NCBI GenBank assembly: GCA_963978545.1
Contig: OZ021727.1
Span: 18,736,743-18,800,742, forward strand
Direction: 5' to 3'
Source of the DNA: Linyphia triangularis
Lineage: Eukaryota; Arthropoda; Arachnida; Araneae; Linyphiidae
DNA length: 64,000 nucleotides
Positions 12,501 to 21,439 of this stretch are shown in pieces. Each line of letters opens with the position of its first letter. The first letter of the stretch is position 1. Made by a program: the position numbers and the translations under genes. Under the pieces are notes generated by a model that searched no databases, was not told the DNA's origin, and worked only from the letters and a program-made list of their open reading frames with translations.

Positions 12501-12863
12501 TGGTTTGGCATCCAATCGTGTGGTGCCTGAGAGGCGCCACTGGAGTGCAAAGAGTTAAATAGGTTGGTTGAATTATAACTACCCTGTACAATAATAGATA
12601 GCCATATTTATAGAAGAGTTTAAAATAATAAGAATCTCTTCATATTTTAGGATTGCTGTCAAATGATCACAATTGTACTTGCAATGCCATTTTTGTTGTT
12701 AATTGCTTACTTTTTGTTTAGGGTCCTTGTAAATAGCATTTTGAAAAGCCCATCAAATCTCATTGATAGTTCATCAAGCAGCGACAGTTCATCAGACGAG
12801 AGCTCCTCGGATTCTTCGGATGAAGAAACGAATGAAGATGCCCCCAATGTAGATAATAAATAA
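479..12863 (+). CDS. PTCD3: PTCD3 homologue (mitochondrial ribosomal protein mS39), nine 3'-terminal coding exons
   Basis: Nine exons (479-557, 2512-2602, 5200-5285, 7373-7455, 9151-9219, 9832-9885, 10479-10542, 10631-10737, 12722-12863) join with consistent phases into 257 residues plus a stop. All introns are GT-AG. From memory, the joined protein follows the C-terminal part of vertebrate PTCD3: a helical PPR-like stretch with an SVTLDVIEA...LPKM segment, a W-S-G/A-L-L helix, then an acidic Ser/Asp-rich tail. PTCD3 is an RNA-binding pentatricopeptide-repeat protein of the small mitoribosomal subunit, needed for mitochondrial translation. The family is usually near 690 residues, so roughly the first 60% lies upstream of the window. 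The introns (up to 2.6 kb) are full of transposable elements, but no exon is broken. I am confident of the exon structure and fairly confident of the name. Confidence 0.82.
1129..1601. mobile_element. hAT-like MITE (CAGGGTTCCCAC family), with an extra truncated left end
   Basis: One element runs 1211-1601, opening CAGGGTTCCCACGGTC and closing with the inverse GTGGGAACCCTG. Its interior is full of short AAAGTGCTTGAAAATGC-type repeats. An 82-bp left-end fragment of the same family (1129-1210) directly precedes it. No coding capacity. Further family sequence, without termini, lies near 1858-1970. Confidence 0.65.
2055..2430. repeat. Decayed repeat with GGAAA/GGGAATTTT tracts
   Basis: Two blocks starting near 2055 and 2330 (the latter cagggtgtctgcac) contain iterated ggaaa, agggaattttt and aaaatc strings. 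Similar blocks lie near 5745-5925 and 48590-48975. They look like decayed hAT-type non-autonomous ends. No complete pair of termini is visible. Confidence 0.3.
2512..2602 (+). CDS. PTCD3: PTCD3 exon b
   Basis: Acceptor ttttgctttag ends at 2511 and donor gtaaat starts at 2603. It encodes 30 codons plus one base, including PEPSVTLDVIEAIHVSG and KHLPKM. The last base joins exon c to complete an Asp codon. Confidence 0.8.
3908..4815 (-). pseudogene. 5'-truncated non-LTR retrotransposon, RNase H and C-terminal zinc-finger remnant
   Basis: On the minus strand an RNase H fold reads from about 4775 down to 4165. The acidic residues are visible in YTDGSK, FQAEV, FSDSQATL and EMTDQLAKQGS, together with the WVPGHCDIEGN loop. 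A stop after TGHCTLIF at 4165, then a shifted frame, continues with a Cys/His finger (C-R-G-C...H-V-L-C) to about 3985. Upstream, reading is broken by stops near 4813. RNase H followed by this finger is typical of the C-terminus of I/R1/Jockey-like LINE ORF2. The reverse transcriptase part is absent, as expected for a 5'-truncated insertion. It sits antisense in a PTCD3 intron and is inactive. Confidence 0.75.
4916..5134. mobile_element. TTAA-flanked MITE (weak TIRs)
   Basis: TTAA at 4912-4915 and 5135-5138 bracket 219 bp. The left end CCCAGTAACGGCG and the inverted right end CCCATTAAAGACG agree at 10 of 13 positions. TTAA duplication suggests piggyBac-like or Kolobok mobilisation. It begins about 100 bp beyond the LINE fragment. 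Confidence 0.45.
5200..5285 (+). CDS. PTCD3: PTCD3 exon c
   Basis: Acceptor ttcgtatag ends at 5199 and donor gtattt starts at 5286. Two bases complete the split Asp codon, then 28 codons read VLFFEQSERENILTLLMEAA and onward. This matches the family helix with the REEIL-type motif. Confidence 0.8.
5389..5653. mobile_element. TTAA-flanked MITE
   Basis: TTAA at 5385-5388 and 5654-5657 bracket 265 bp. The ends CCCTCTGAGTGTC and inverted CCTTCTGAGGGTC match well. Inside the right end lies a GGACGTATATATACGCCC palindrome. Non-coding, inside a PTCD3 intron. Confidence 0.6.
5660..7372. other. AT-rich intron sequence
   Basis: Remainder of the PTCD3 intron after the TTAA MITE. A few ggaaa/aattcc-type decayed repeat blocks lie before 6170. 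I see no coding or RNA feature in the rest. Confidence 0.5.
7373..7455 (+). CDS. PTCD3: PTCD3 exon d
   Basis: Acceptor catatcttag ends at 7372 and donor gtaagt starts at 7456. It encodes 27 codons plus two bases, including THLVQMVWNILERLHKREE, an amphipathic helix. The split Glu codon is completed by exon e. Confidence 0.78.
7862..8048 (+). mobile_element. tRNA-derived SINE
   Basis: A pol III B-box-like GGTTCAAATCC lies at 7920-7930, preceded by an A-box-like GTTAGCTCTCTGG. The downstream body starts TTAGGCATGGATGTTTG and ends in an A/C-rich acaaacaaaccaaacc tail. Its head and the GGCATGG(G/A)TGTTTG stretch match the SINEs at 15.2 and 15.8 kb. It is not a folded functional tRNA. Confidence 0.6.
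9151..9219 (+). CDS. PTCD3: PTCD3 exon e
   Basis: Acceptor cccctttttag ends at 9150 and donor gtaaat starts at 9220. It encodes WSGALLGNILKTFVNGKDVE and ends inside a Trp codon finished by exon f. It matches the family segment with an aligned Trp and a repeat-helix pair. Confidence 0.8.
9832..9885 (+). CDS. PTCD3: PTCD3 exon f
   Basis: Acceptor ttctctgtag ends at 9831 and donor gtaaga starts at 9886. The short exon encodes SIVKKLSEQQNFIYGFP and a split Glu codon. Phases fit both neighbours. Confidence 0.78.
   Translation, partial: VNCKEIVRTAEFYLWFP
10479..10542 (+). CDS. PTCD3: PTCD3 exon g
   Basis: Acceptor tttctttccag ends at 10478 and donor gtaaga starts at 10543. It encodes KKCLLKFSELCLEKEEHDKL plus Val and ends in phase 0. 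The following intron is only 88 bp, the shortest in the gene. Confidence 0.78.
10631..10737 (+). CDS. PTCD3: PTCD3 exon h
   Basis: Acceptor tttccccctag ends at 10630 and donor gtttgc starts at 10738. It encodes 35 codons plus two bases, from YVMKYAVNSAYLDFREDVEK to a basic KLTQRQ end. The split Arg codon is completed by the last exon. Confidence 0.8.
10859..11244. mobile_element. hAT-like MITE, complete copy of the CAGGGTTCCCAC family
   Basis: 386 bp with termini CAGGGTTCCCAC and GTGGGAACCCTG, colinear with the copy at 1211-1601 over most of its length. The left flank ends GTAAA and the right flank begins GTAAA. That is shorter than the 8-bp duplication expected of hAT, so the duplication is uncertain. 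It lies in the last PTCD3 intron. Confidence 0.7.
12351..12554. mobile_element. TTAA-flanked MITE, piggyBac-like ends
   Basis: TTAA at 12347-12350 and 12555-12558 bracket 204 bp. The left end CCCTGTGCACTCCAG and inverted right end CTCTTTGCACTCCAG match at 13 of 15 positions. Non-coding, in the last PTCD3 intron. Confidence 0.7.
12722..12863 (+). CDS. PTCD3: PTCD3 last coding exon, acidic Ser/Asp tail and stop
   Basis: Acceptor ttactttttgtttag ends at 12721, behind a long pyrimidine tract. The exon reads in phase from exon h: a hydrophobic VLVNSIL start, then a run rich in Ser, Asp and Glu, ending DNK and taa at 12861-12863. Vertebrate PTCD3 also ends in an S/D-rich tail, which supports this acceptor over one at 12650. 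The 12650 acceptor would give only IAVK before a stop. Confidence 0.78.
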
Positions 12864-12998
12864 AGTTTTAGTATATCTTGAAAAAAGTGTTTTTATCTTG
12901 AACCGAACAGCATACCATAAAATAACATTTCAATGAACTGTCTGTGCATTATGTCTCTATTTTTAGGAATAGTTCAGTTATGTTCAATTTGAAATAAA
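12855..12998 (+). terminator. PTCD3 polyadenylation signals
   Basis: Overlapping AATAAA hexamers lie at 12855-12864, across the stop codon, and a further one at 12993-12998, about 130 bp past the stop. The downstream one is the likelier signal because it leaves a normal 3' UTR. Confidence 0.5.
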
Positions 12999-15120
12999 GC
13001 ATCTGCAGCTTTGTTGTTCTCATAGCTTTATTAGAGATCTTACAAAAAAAAAATTAAAATTTTTTCCATGTATATATTTTTTAATTCTTATTATCAGTTA
13101 TTGTGAAATAAATGAAAGATATTGTACATAAAAATATCAGACAAAGATAGCGATTCTCTTGGCATTACTTATGTTGCTTACTAATGCAGTATTTTTTAAT
13201 TTTTTTTTTATATGTATATGTTATGAAATATTACTTGTAACTTTTTGGCTACCGATAGCAGTTACAGTAGTTTATTTTAAAATTAAATCAATGAAAATTC
13301 TGTTTTAATTTAAATTAAGACATCGCGAAATAAACCTTGAAACATTAATAATAAAAACGCAGAACTTTTATCTTCAGATTTCGTTATTTTATCTACAACA
13401 CAAAATTGCGCAGGGAAGCGATTCCTTCCACCGGTCGGCGGATTTCCGCTTTTTAATTTTCATATTTTCCACTTCTTACAAATTTCAAAGAAAAGCATCG
13501 TTTGTTCTCGGAGATAGAGTGTAGTTTCTCCTTCCCTCTTAAGTTTTCTTTCTTAATACTTCAAACATGGTTTAATTCCGAGGAATTCATGTTTTGCATT
13601 TTTTTTTTTTTTTTTTTTTTTTTTGCTAAAATTTCAATCATACCTGAGATTGAAATTACCTGACAACCTGCTTACGCTCTAACTACCCTAAACCCACCAA
13701 TTGATTGATTACAATTCCCCCGCAATTTCTCTTAACATAACCTGTATCGACATTATTTACGTAATTGCCATTTTGCTAAGCGTTACGTGATGAAATGACC
13801 GCTAATCCCGTGATTTTGGCGAGCGCTAACGTTGCGCAATTTTGGTTTTCAGCGGGTGTTACTCCGATATAATACTCACTGATGCTACTGCAGAAATTTG
13901 CACCTTTTATACATAGAACAATTCAGCTAAATCGCGAATTTAGCTCTTTTTTCATCCAATATTTCGATCATTCCTGGGATCGATACAAATCGGCATAACA
14001 CCACCATTCCGAAAATTTGCGCCTCTATAATTGTCTTTATCGCCAAGATTTATGCGGTTGTGATAGTCAATTTCGTAGATGAGAGTTACGGCGATATAAT
14101 TTCCTCTATTACAGATATTTCCACCCATATATTGAACGCTGACATTTACATTGGGGTGATGATCCTTTTTTTTATTGGTTATTGCTTTAATGTAATTGTC
14201 GAGATTTGCGCCGGTATGATGACTACTACTAGTTACGTTGAAGTAATGATAATTTTCGCCTAGATTAAAGCTATTGCCTAGATTGAAGCTATTGCCGAGA
14301 TTTGCGCCACCGTTTTGGTGTCATTTTTCTAGGCTTCAGCTGATATGATAACCGTGATTAGTGTCTGAGGATCGGTTTCACTGTTTGGTTTGATCGATAC
14401 AGAATGATTGAAATTTTAATTCATTTTTGTGCAAGAAATTAGTCCTAATTGTCCAATTTTACTGTAGATCCTTATTCAAAATTTTAATTTTAACTGCTAT
14501 TTGAAGTAAAATTGTTTGTTTTAGCTTGAAAAAAACAATTTTACTCTTTAGCAATTTTTTTTATATAGTTGTTTAAAATTTATTGACTTATGCAATTTTG
14601 TAACAATTTGAAGTGTTTTGCTTGGGTACTGTGCAATGTCAGTTACATGCATGCAGAACCTCCCTCTCTTAGTTCTTAGCAAAACAATTTTTGTGACAAT
14701 TCGAGTTAAAAAACATAAAAAAATAAATAATAATTAAAAAAAAAAGCTAGTGCCAAAAGAAACTGAAAGAAAAAGCTGTCAAATTGTAGAATATTCATTT
14801 GAAAGAGAGCGATCCCAAATTTATAAACAAACCTTTAACATTTAATTCGTATACACAAAATTAAGCTCCTTGTTCCAGAATGATGCCTGAAGCAAATTAT
14901 TAAACCGCAATGGAGTCATGTTAAGAAAAGATCTGAAAACTAGTAATGTGTCCGAGATAGGCTGCAAAAGTCTTTTAAAAGTTAGCCAGAAAAACTGGTA
15001 TAGGCCATGCGTTTGCAAACAACGGAAGTATGCCATGAATCAACGTCATGCGATGTAATCGGAAGCGTGTATATAAGACAACGTGTGTCTAACAAAGCTG
15101 TTAGATTGATTCCTGCTGCT
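12999..15120. other. Intergenic AT-rich DNA without supported genes
   Basis: Contains a T homopolymer of about 34 nt (about 13591-13624) and a short degenerate minisatellite at about 14257-14312 (units like GCCTAGATTGAAGCTATT). No RNA gene or open frame with family character. Confidence 0.5.
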
Positions 15121-15123
15121 AAA

Positions 15124-15590
15124 ATGGCAGGTTATCAAAATTTAAGGGACTTTGAACGTGGCGTTATATAGTCAGTGCTCGAGAGATGGGACATAGTATC
15201 TCCGAGGTGGCGAAGAAATGTGGATTTTCCGCGTACGACCATTTCATGGTTGGTTGGTTGTTTTCAGATTATCTGACGCCGTCAGCAACACGAGGGCTAT
15301 AATGCGTCGAAACATTCGTTATTAGACAAGCCAACATACATTTACAAACACCCATGCCATACACGGGACTCGAACCCGCAACCTCGCGGTCTAAAAGCCA
15401 GCACGCTAATCACTATACCGTTTGGTCGGCCGACCATTTCATGAGCGTACCGTGATTATCAATTATCCGGTAAAACATCAAATCTCAGACATAGCTGGGA
15501 AAAGACCTTGTAAGAAAGGGACCATCGACGACTAAGGAGAATGCACAGGAGACGCAGCAAAACTGTTGAACTGAGATTTTTAAACTATTT
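15124..15590 (+). pseudogene. Tc1/mariner transposase N-terminal remnant, split by a SINE
   Basis: From ATG at 15124 the reading gives a DNA-binding HTH start of Tc1 type (LRDFERGVI, then SAREMGHSISEVAKKCGFS after a frame change). It resumes after the SINE with REYQLSGKTSNLRHSWERP-like sequence in shifted frames. Stops and frameshifts are present and the catalytic DDE part is missing. The SINE at 15249-15430 interrupts it inside the HTH. Dead copy. Confidence 0.65.
15249..15430 (-). mobile_element. tRNA-derived SINE with 13-bp target duplication
   Basis: Minus-strand SINE of 182 bp. The tRNA-like head has A-box-like TATAGTGATTAGCG and B-box GGTTCGAGTCC. The body holds GGCATGGGTGTTTGTAAATG and it ends in repeats of AACC. 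It is bracketed by CGACCATTTCATG at 15236-15248 and 15431-15443, an exact 13-bp target-site duplication. Confidence 0.85.
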
Positions 15591-15624
15591 GTATTAATTG
15601 TTTCAATAGATAATTTAATGAAAT

Positions 15625-15790
15625 AACGGTACATTGGGTGTTGACCGTCATACAAAGTAAGTCATGTCCAAATAAAAATAAGAGTTTATTGCCAAAGACG
15701 AGAGAGGGGAGGATGCAGGGTTGATAATTGGCTGGCGCAAAGATTTAAATGATATCAAAAAATAATAGCCGTACTGGGTTTTTTATACAT
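15625..15790 (-). repeat. LTR-like fragment related to 17615-17901
   Basis: Shares the order AACGGTAC..TTGG.TGTTGACCGT, then GTTTATT..CA(A/G)AGACGAG and gaggggagga-type sequence, with the copy at 17.6 kb. On the minus strand this reads as an AATAAA-like signal followed by a terminal stretch, as in an LTR 3' part. Termini are unresolved. Confidence 0.4.
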
Positions 15791-15811
15791 GGGTGATCAT
15801 CTCTCTCTCTC

Positions 15812-15948
15812 ACCGCTAGGTTGCGGGTTCGTTTCCCGTGTTAGGCATGGGTGTTTGTAAATGTATGTTGTTTTCTCTAATGACGAATGTTTCGGTGCAT
15901 TATAGCCCTCGTATTGCTGACGGCGCCAGATAATCTGAAAACAACCAA
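15812..15948 (+). mobile_element. 5'-truncated SINE, same family as 15249-15430
   Basis: Begins within the tRNA-like head (B-box-like GGTTCGTTTCC) and carries the same body: GGCATGGGTGTTTGTAAATG, TTATAGCCCTCGT.TTGCTGACGG, ATAATCTGAAAACAACCAAC. It ends exactly where the CT-rich array starts. Confidence 0.75.
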
Positions 15949-17342
15949 CTCTCTATCACTACCACTCTACTATTTACTCTACTCTACCATTCTCTCACTC
16001 TACCTCTCTTTCACTACCACTCTATCTACAATACTCTATTATTTACTCTACCACTCTACCTCTTCCATTCTCTCACTCTACCTCTCTCACTACCACTCTT
16101 TCTACCATACTCTACCCTACCTCTCTCTCTATCACTACCATTCTCTCACTATCCCTCTCGCATCAATTCTCTCACTCTAACTCTCTCGCTACCACTCTAT
16201 CATTCTTTCTACCTCTCATTTTCTACCTCTCATACTCTACCTCTTTCTACCACTCTACTCTACATCTCTATCTACCACTATAACTCTCCCCATCTATATC
16301 ACTCTACCTCTCTCTACTACTCTACCTCTCTCTCTCTCTCTCTCTACCTCATTACCACTCTTTCTACCAAACTCTACTATTTACTCTACTCTACCTCTCT
16401 ATACCACTCTCTCTACCATTCTACTTTACCTCTCACTCTACCTCTCTCTATCACTCTACATCTCTCTCTACCATTCTCTCACTCTACCTCCCTCTCTCTT
16501 CCCCTCTACCTCTCTATCTCTTCCACTCTACCACTCTCTCTCTCACACTACTCTTTCTACCATACTCTACTATTTACTCTACCTCTACCATTATCTCACT
16601 CTACATCTTTCTCTACCTCTCTCACTACTATTGTCTCACTCTACCTCTCGCGCTACCTCTCGCGCTACCCTCTCTCTCTACCACTCTCTATACCACTCTA
16701 CTTTACCTCTCCCTCTACCACTCTATCTCACAACCACTCTTTCTACCATACTCTACTCTACCTCTCTATATCTCTACCATTCTCTCACTTTACCTCTTTC
16801 TCTACCTCTCTCACTACCATTCTCTCACTCTACCCCTCTCTCTCTACCACTCAACCTCGCTCTCTCTACCACTTTACCTCTCTCTCACTAAAATTCTACC
16901 ACTCTTTCTACCATACTCTACTCTACCTCTCTCTACCTCTACCATTATCTCACTCTACATCTTTCTCTACCTCTCTCACTACTATTGTCTCACTCTACCT
17001 CTCGCGCTACCCTCACTCTCTACCACTCTCTATACCACTCTACTTTACCTCTCCCTCTACCACTCTATCTCACTACCACTCTTTCTACCATACTCTACTC
17101 TACCTCTCTATCTCTACCATTCTCTCACTTTACCTCTTTCTCTACTTCTCTCACTACCATTCTCTCACTACCATTCTCTCACTCTACCCCTCTCTCTCTA
17201 CCACTCAACCTCGCTCTCTCTACCACTTTACCTCTCTCTCACTAAAATTCTACCACTCTTTCTACCATACTCTACTCTACCTCTCTCTACCATTATCTCA
17301 CTCTACGTTTTTCTCTACCTCTCTCACTATCATTCTCTCACT
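15949..17342. repeat. CT-rich low-complexity array A
   Basis: Roughly 1.4 kb made almost wholly of CTCTACC, CTCTCACT, CTTTCTACC and ACTCTACTATTTACT words in irregular order. Longer internal duplications exist (blocks near 16620-16920 and 16975-17260 repeat). Open frames rich in Leu/Ser/Thr/Tyr are by-products. Confidence 0.9.
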
Positions 17343-17554
17343 CAGTGGCGATCCGATAAAACTTTTGTGGGGAAGTGTAGCTCTGAAAATGCTGACTATA
17401 AATGAAAATTTGCCTACTCATTCTACTATTAATTAATATTAAGAAATCATGACCCGTTCTTTGTAGACGTTTGAGACACTTAATTCGTGAGAATCTATTG
17501 ATTCTGTAACTTTTTTCCAGTTACAAAAATACATTTTTGTCATATAATTAGGAA

Positions 17555-17557
<3 letters not shown>

Positions 17558-17614
<57 letters not shown>
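17558..17614. repeat. (TA)n microsatellite
   Basis: About 57 nt of TA in copy 1; the corresponding tracts near 27267-27304 and 36957-36998 are shorter. It is the clearest length difference between units. Confidence 0.9.
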
Positions 17615-17616
<2 letters not shown>

Positions 17617-17901
17617 CGGTACCTTGGATGTTGACCGTTATAAGTAAAAGCAATCGTAGATGAATAAAAAACAAAAGTTTATTTCCAGAGACAAGGGAGG
17701 AGACGGGTGGACGTTTGACTAGTTCCAAGAGTTGATTATATCAAAAGGCGTATCAATAGCAGTGGCAAACCGAAATACGGAGCATTTATAGGTTTACTAG
17801 TGACGCTCGACTATTCAAGGCGCCTCTAGCTAACACAGGAAAATACTAGAAAATTCTAAATGGGAAATTGAAGATTCCAAAGGGACTCCAGGGAGATTAC
17901 A
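17615..17901 (-). repeat. LTR-like segment inside hAT-1
   Basis: Read on the minus strand it begins TGTAATCTCCCTGGAGTCCC and has GGAAATAAAC as a possible polyadenylation signal. It ends GGTCAACATCCAAGGTACCG next to the (TA)n tract. It is related to 15625-15790. No internal retrotransposon domain flanks it, so it would be a solo LTR or fragment. Copies lie at about 27305-27590 and 36999-37285. Confidence 0.4.
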
Positions 17902-18116
17902 TAAATGTATACTAAAAATAGAAAACATGCCTCACCTAATCAACTACCATAATGGCATTCAACTTACGAAAATTGATATATAGTTGAAGATAAAATAATA
18001 ATTTAGTTATAAACACGCATGTAAAAATATTATCATTCCAGCCATTTAATGAAGAAAAATTCTTAATTACAAATCAATTCAAGAATTATATTAAAAATAG
18101 ATATCGTTTTTACATT

Positions 18117-18301
18117 TATGTTACATTAATACAACGACGTTTTAAAGTAGCCAAATTCCTAGCAAGGGAATTAAGTTCAATGCTGTCAACAAAATCCTTT
18201 TCATTGTTTAATAACAGCAGAGTATCCAACCTGTTGTCAGACATTGGGGATCGCAAATAGCTTTTTATTAGCTTTAATTTGCTGAAAAGTCTTTCATTCT
18301 A
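18117..18301 (-). pseudogene. hAT transposase C-terminal (dimerisation) remnant, distal
   Basis: Minus-strand frame with NERLFSKLKLIKSYLRSP and MSDNRLDTLLLL, the hAT-family C-terminal signature (S/N-E-R-x-F-S-x-L-K..K..LRS.M...RL). It ends at a stop near 18117. About 60 residues remain and the reading is closed upstream by a stop. Copies: 27806-27990 and 37500-37684. Confidence 0.7.
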
Positions 18302-18469
18302 AGCTATTCGGTAGATAAGTCATTGTAAATAATAATTTAAATTATATTTTAAGTTGAAAATTAAGTACGAAAATAGAAGCGCTATTTATTGAATCAAATA
18401 AACTCTTAATCAATATTGAATCATGTCGAAAATTGTAGTATTATACTCGAACTTAAATTTAAAAAATAT

Positions 18470-18652
18470 CTATATTTTCCTATATACTCTGCTCTGTTCA
18501 AGCATTTCATTTAATATACCTTCCGATGATATGATTTTTAAAATGTCTTTCTCAACTGCCATTAACATAAACGCTTCTAGATGTTCTTGGGTATCGTGCT
18601 AAGTAATCGATTTAAAATTAACTTCAGTTTTGAAAATGACAGTTCACAAGAA
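18470..18652 (-). pseudogene. hAT transposase C-terminal remnant, proximal
   Basis: Minus-strand reading SCELSFSKLKLILNRLLST, then after a frameshift QEHLEAFMLMAVEKDIL, ending at a stop at 18470-18472. Same C-terminal hAT motif as 18117-18301 but a divergent sequence, giving two successive C-termini. ZMYM1-type hAT transposases are the closest I recall. Copies: 28159-28341 and 37853-38035. Confidence 0.65.
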
Positions 18653-18897
18653 CCTTGTGAAATGTGGAGGGATACATAACACATAAATAAGAATACTTTC
18701 ATTACATCACATAAATTTTGTATGAATTAGACAAATTCCTCTAAAGTTTTTAAGAATTAAGAGTCATTGTATACAAATAATTTAAAATGATATTTACTTG
18801 AAATGTAATTGTTGAAGTCGATTGAAAGATATTCAAGAACACTCGCATCATATCAGCTGAGCTCATGTGAGAAAACAGCACGTGTATATAATTTGAA

Positions 18898-18930
18898 GAA
18901 CATGAACGATGAACAGCATCGTTCATGTTC
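18898..18930. repeat. Perfect 14-bp hairpin with 5-nt loop
   Basis: GAACATGAACGATG is followed after five bases by its exact reverse complement. Conserved in all copies (28587-28619 and 38281-38313). It lies in hAT-1 non-coding sequence. Role unknown. Confidence 0.8.
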
Positions 18931-20965
18931 ATATATTTTTTGTATATTAACAGTTATAACATTTTCGTTTGGTGTTGATTATCGTATCTAATTGCCAATT
19001 GCATCATTAGATATTAAAACATAAACACTTATTACGCATATAATCTTCTTAGTTTCTTGATAGTCTAAAACATGACTTGTTTATTTTGACCTGAAAATGT
19101 CCAGTTTAGTTTTGTATGGAGCCACACTAATTTGGAAAATAAAAATGGCCTCTCAACTCAACAAAACAACGGTAGCTCTTTTTTTTTTGTGCTCCATCTT
19201 TTGTCAATTTCGTTTGTCACATGTCATTGTACTCTTGCTAAGTATTGGACATTGTTACTGTCGCTAACAATCGTGTCGAGCAATTATACTAATGTCTGGA
19301 CCTGTGGACCATTGCAGGTGGTCCTCAGACATACTTTGTTCCTTTCTCACCTCAGGCTTTGAGCACAGCCTTCGGCGTCGGCCGCTCTCTTCAAAATCCC
19401 CGTACTTTTCTTAGAATTTCTTATCATCCCTACTAAACGAAAAAGGGAAGAACATGTCCGAGCGTTTGGGATTTAAATGCATTTGGGTAAAACAAACAAA
19501 AACGTTGAGTAAGGCAATCAGTACTTAATATATGGATGTAATAAAAAAAAAAAAAGTACGAGCTTTTACACCAGACCGGCCCATTTTTTACAAACATTGA
19601 CCGGCCCGGTGGTTGTACCGGTCAACCCTATGGCCAGTAAGCCCCTAATCACGGATGCTAAAGGAATAATAAAACAAACTTGGAAAAATACTTCACTATC
19701 GATTGTCTAATTAATGTAATGACTCAGGTTTTCCCCGCCAGGAAGGTGCAAGGCACTTATAATTCCTAGCTTGAAAATTTTAAAAAAGTGGCGAAAACTG
19801 TAAATTTACAAGAGAAAGGCAAATGTTCCGTTGCTGAAATATGATTCGTTTTTAAAATGAACCTACGTCTAAAGGCTGCAAAGAGAAATAAAATTTTAGG
19901 AAGTGATAAAAATTCATCAAAACGCTTTTTTAGAAAATTTTAATGTAATTTTTATTCTTAACAATACTGAGTAAAAGTCAAAAAGATGAAATATTTGGGG
20001 AGCAAATAAATATAATTGTAGGAGTCTGAATGCAGCCAATAAAAATGGAATGGACTTTTGTCTAAGACTATAAACCAATTTTATACTAAAAAAATGTATT
20101 TTAATGTATCCACAACTTTTGATGTAAGTTCGGTTCTTTTTCATGTTAGAAAAATCGAAACTACGTATTGAAATTAGTCGGCTCAACATTTTTTCAATGA
20201 TTAAATTACAGTGTTTTTAAATCCTTCATATTAACTTCGATGGCTCATCCAATCGGACTGAAACTTGGCACATAGATTTGATGTTGAGGACAATATGTTC
20301 TGTCGAATTTTGTCGGCTATCACTGTCACTAAAAGTTCTCTTTTACGGAATACTAATAAACCAACTGGCCGTCATCTAACCGCCCTAAAATAGCATTTAA
20401 CCGATCACGGAAGAAAAGCTTTCCTGTTGCCAAAATTGTTTATGTTTTAATAAACAAATAGTAAAATAATTTTTTTTAATCGGAATAAATAAAAGATATT
20501 TGGATGTGTGTGCATAAACTCACATTCGTTTACAATGAATGAATTTTGAAAAGTAGTTTAAAGGATATTTTGCTCATAAAGGTATTTTAATATTTAAAAT
20601 TAGATACCAACACCAAGCACACTAATGGGTTATATTATTTATATACTTCTTGTAAATGTATAAAATCATCGAGATTCACAATGATATGAAATTTCTAAAA
20701 TTTCACCATGGGTAACACACCAAGGCAGGGTCGTTCCGGGCGAGGGGTTTATAAATGGGTTCGAACTAGGGATGGAACGGATGTGAGTTTTGCCGGATAC
20801 CGGATTTCGGATATCCGGGGTACCATGTCTACCGGATACGGATATCCGAAACGGATTTCACCGGATATCCGGCCGGATATTCGGTCTATATACTAAAAAC
20901 GATAGTTATACGATATGCTATACGAAAAAAATGGTCATGATATGAAGTATCAAGTAAATTATAAT

Positions 20966-21225
20966 TAGTGGTTAGCGCACCGCACTGCATGCCACAGGTC
21001 CATGGTTTGATTCGCGGACTGGACAAGGTTGACTTAGCTGTTTATACCTGAAAGAAATAAACTGAGGAGGACCATGCATGCTTGGGAACTAAACACTGGG
21101 GTTCGGCGTCAGAATGACCATCTGACCGGAACATCTGCCATGTGACACACAAATGCCACAGTCGAGAAAGCTGAGCTGGGCCCAGCAGGCCTTGGTCCAC
21201 ACGGGCTGTCACGCCACTGAGTTAA
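20966..21225 (+). mobile_element. tRNA-derived SINE inside hAT-2
   Basis: Head with A-box-like TTAGTGGTTAGCGC and B-box-like GGTTTGATTCG, followed by a GC-richer body ending TGTCACGCCACTGAG. GC content clearly exceeds the surroundings. Target duplication not resolved. Also at about 30655-30914 in copy 2; absent from copy 3 together with hAT-2. Confidence 0.55.
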
Positions 21226-21439
21226 TTTTTTTTATTTAAACTTTAGTTGATGAAACGATGTTTTAGTGATGCCAATACCTACACTTGCTGAACAATTTTG
21301 AAACTTCATCACAATTTTGTTTTGTGTGTTACTTAAAATTGTACCAAACATTCTGCAATGTGATGAAAATATTTCAGAATTGTGTTTAACATTATGTTAT
21401 ACCATATTTAAAATATATATTTAATATAAACAAACAAAA

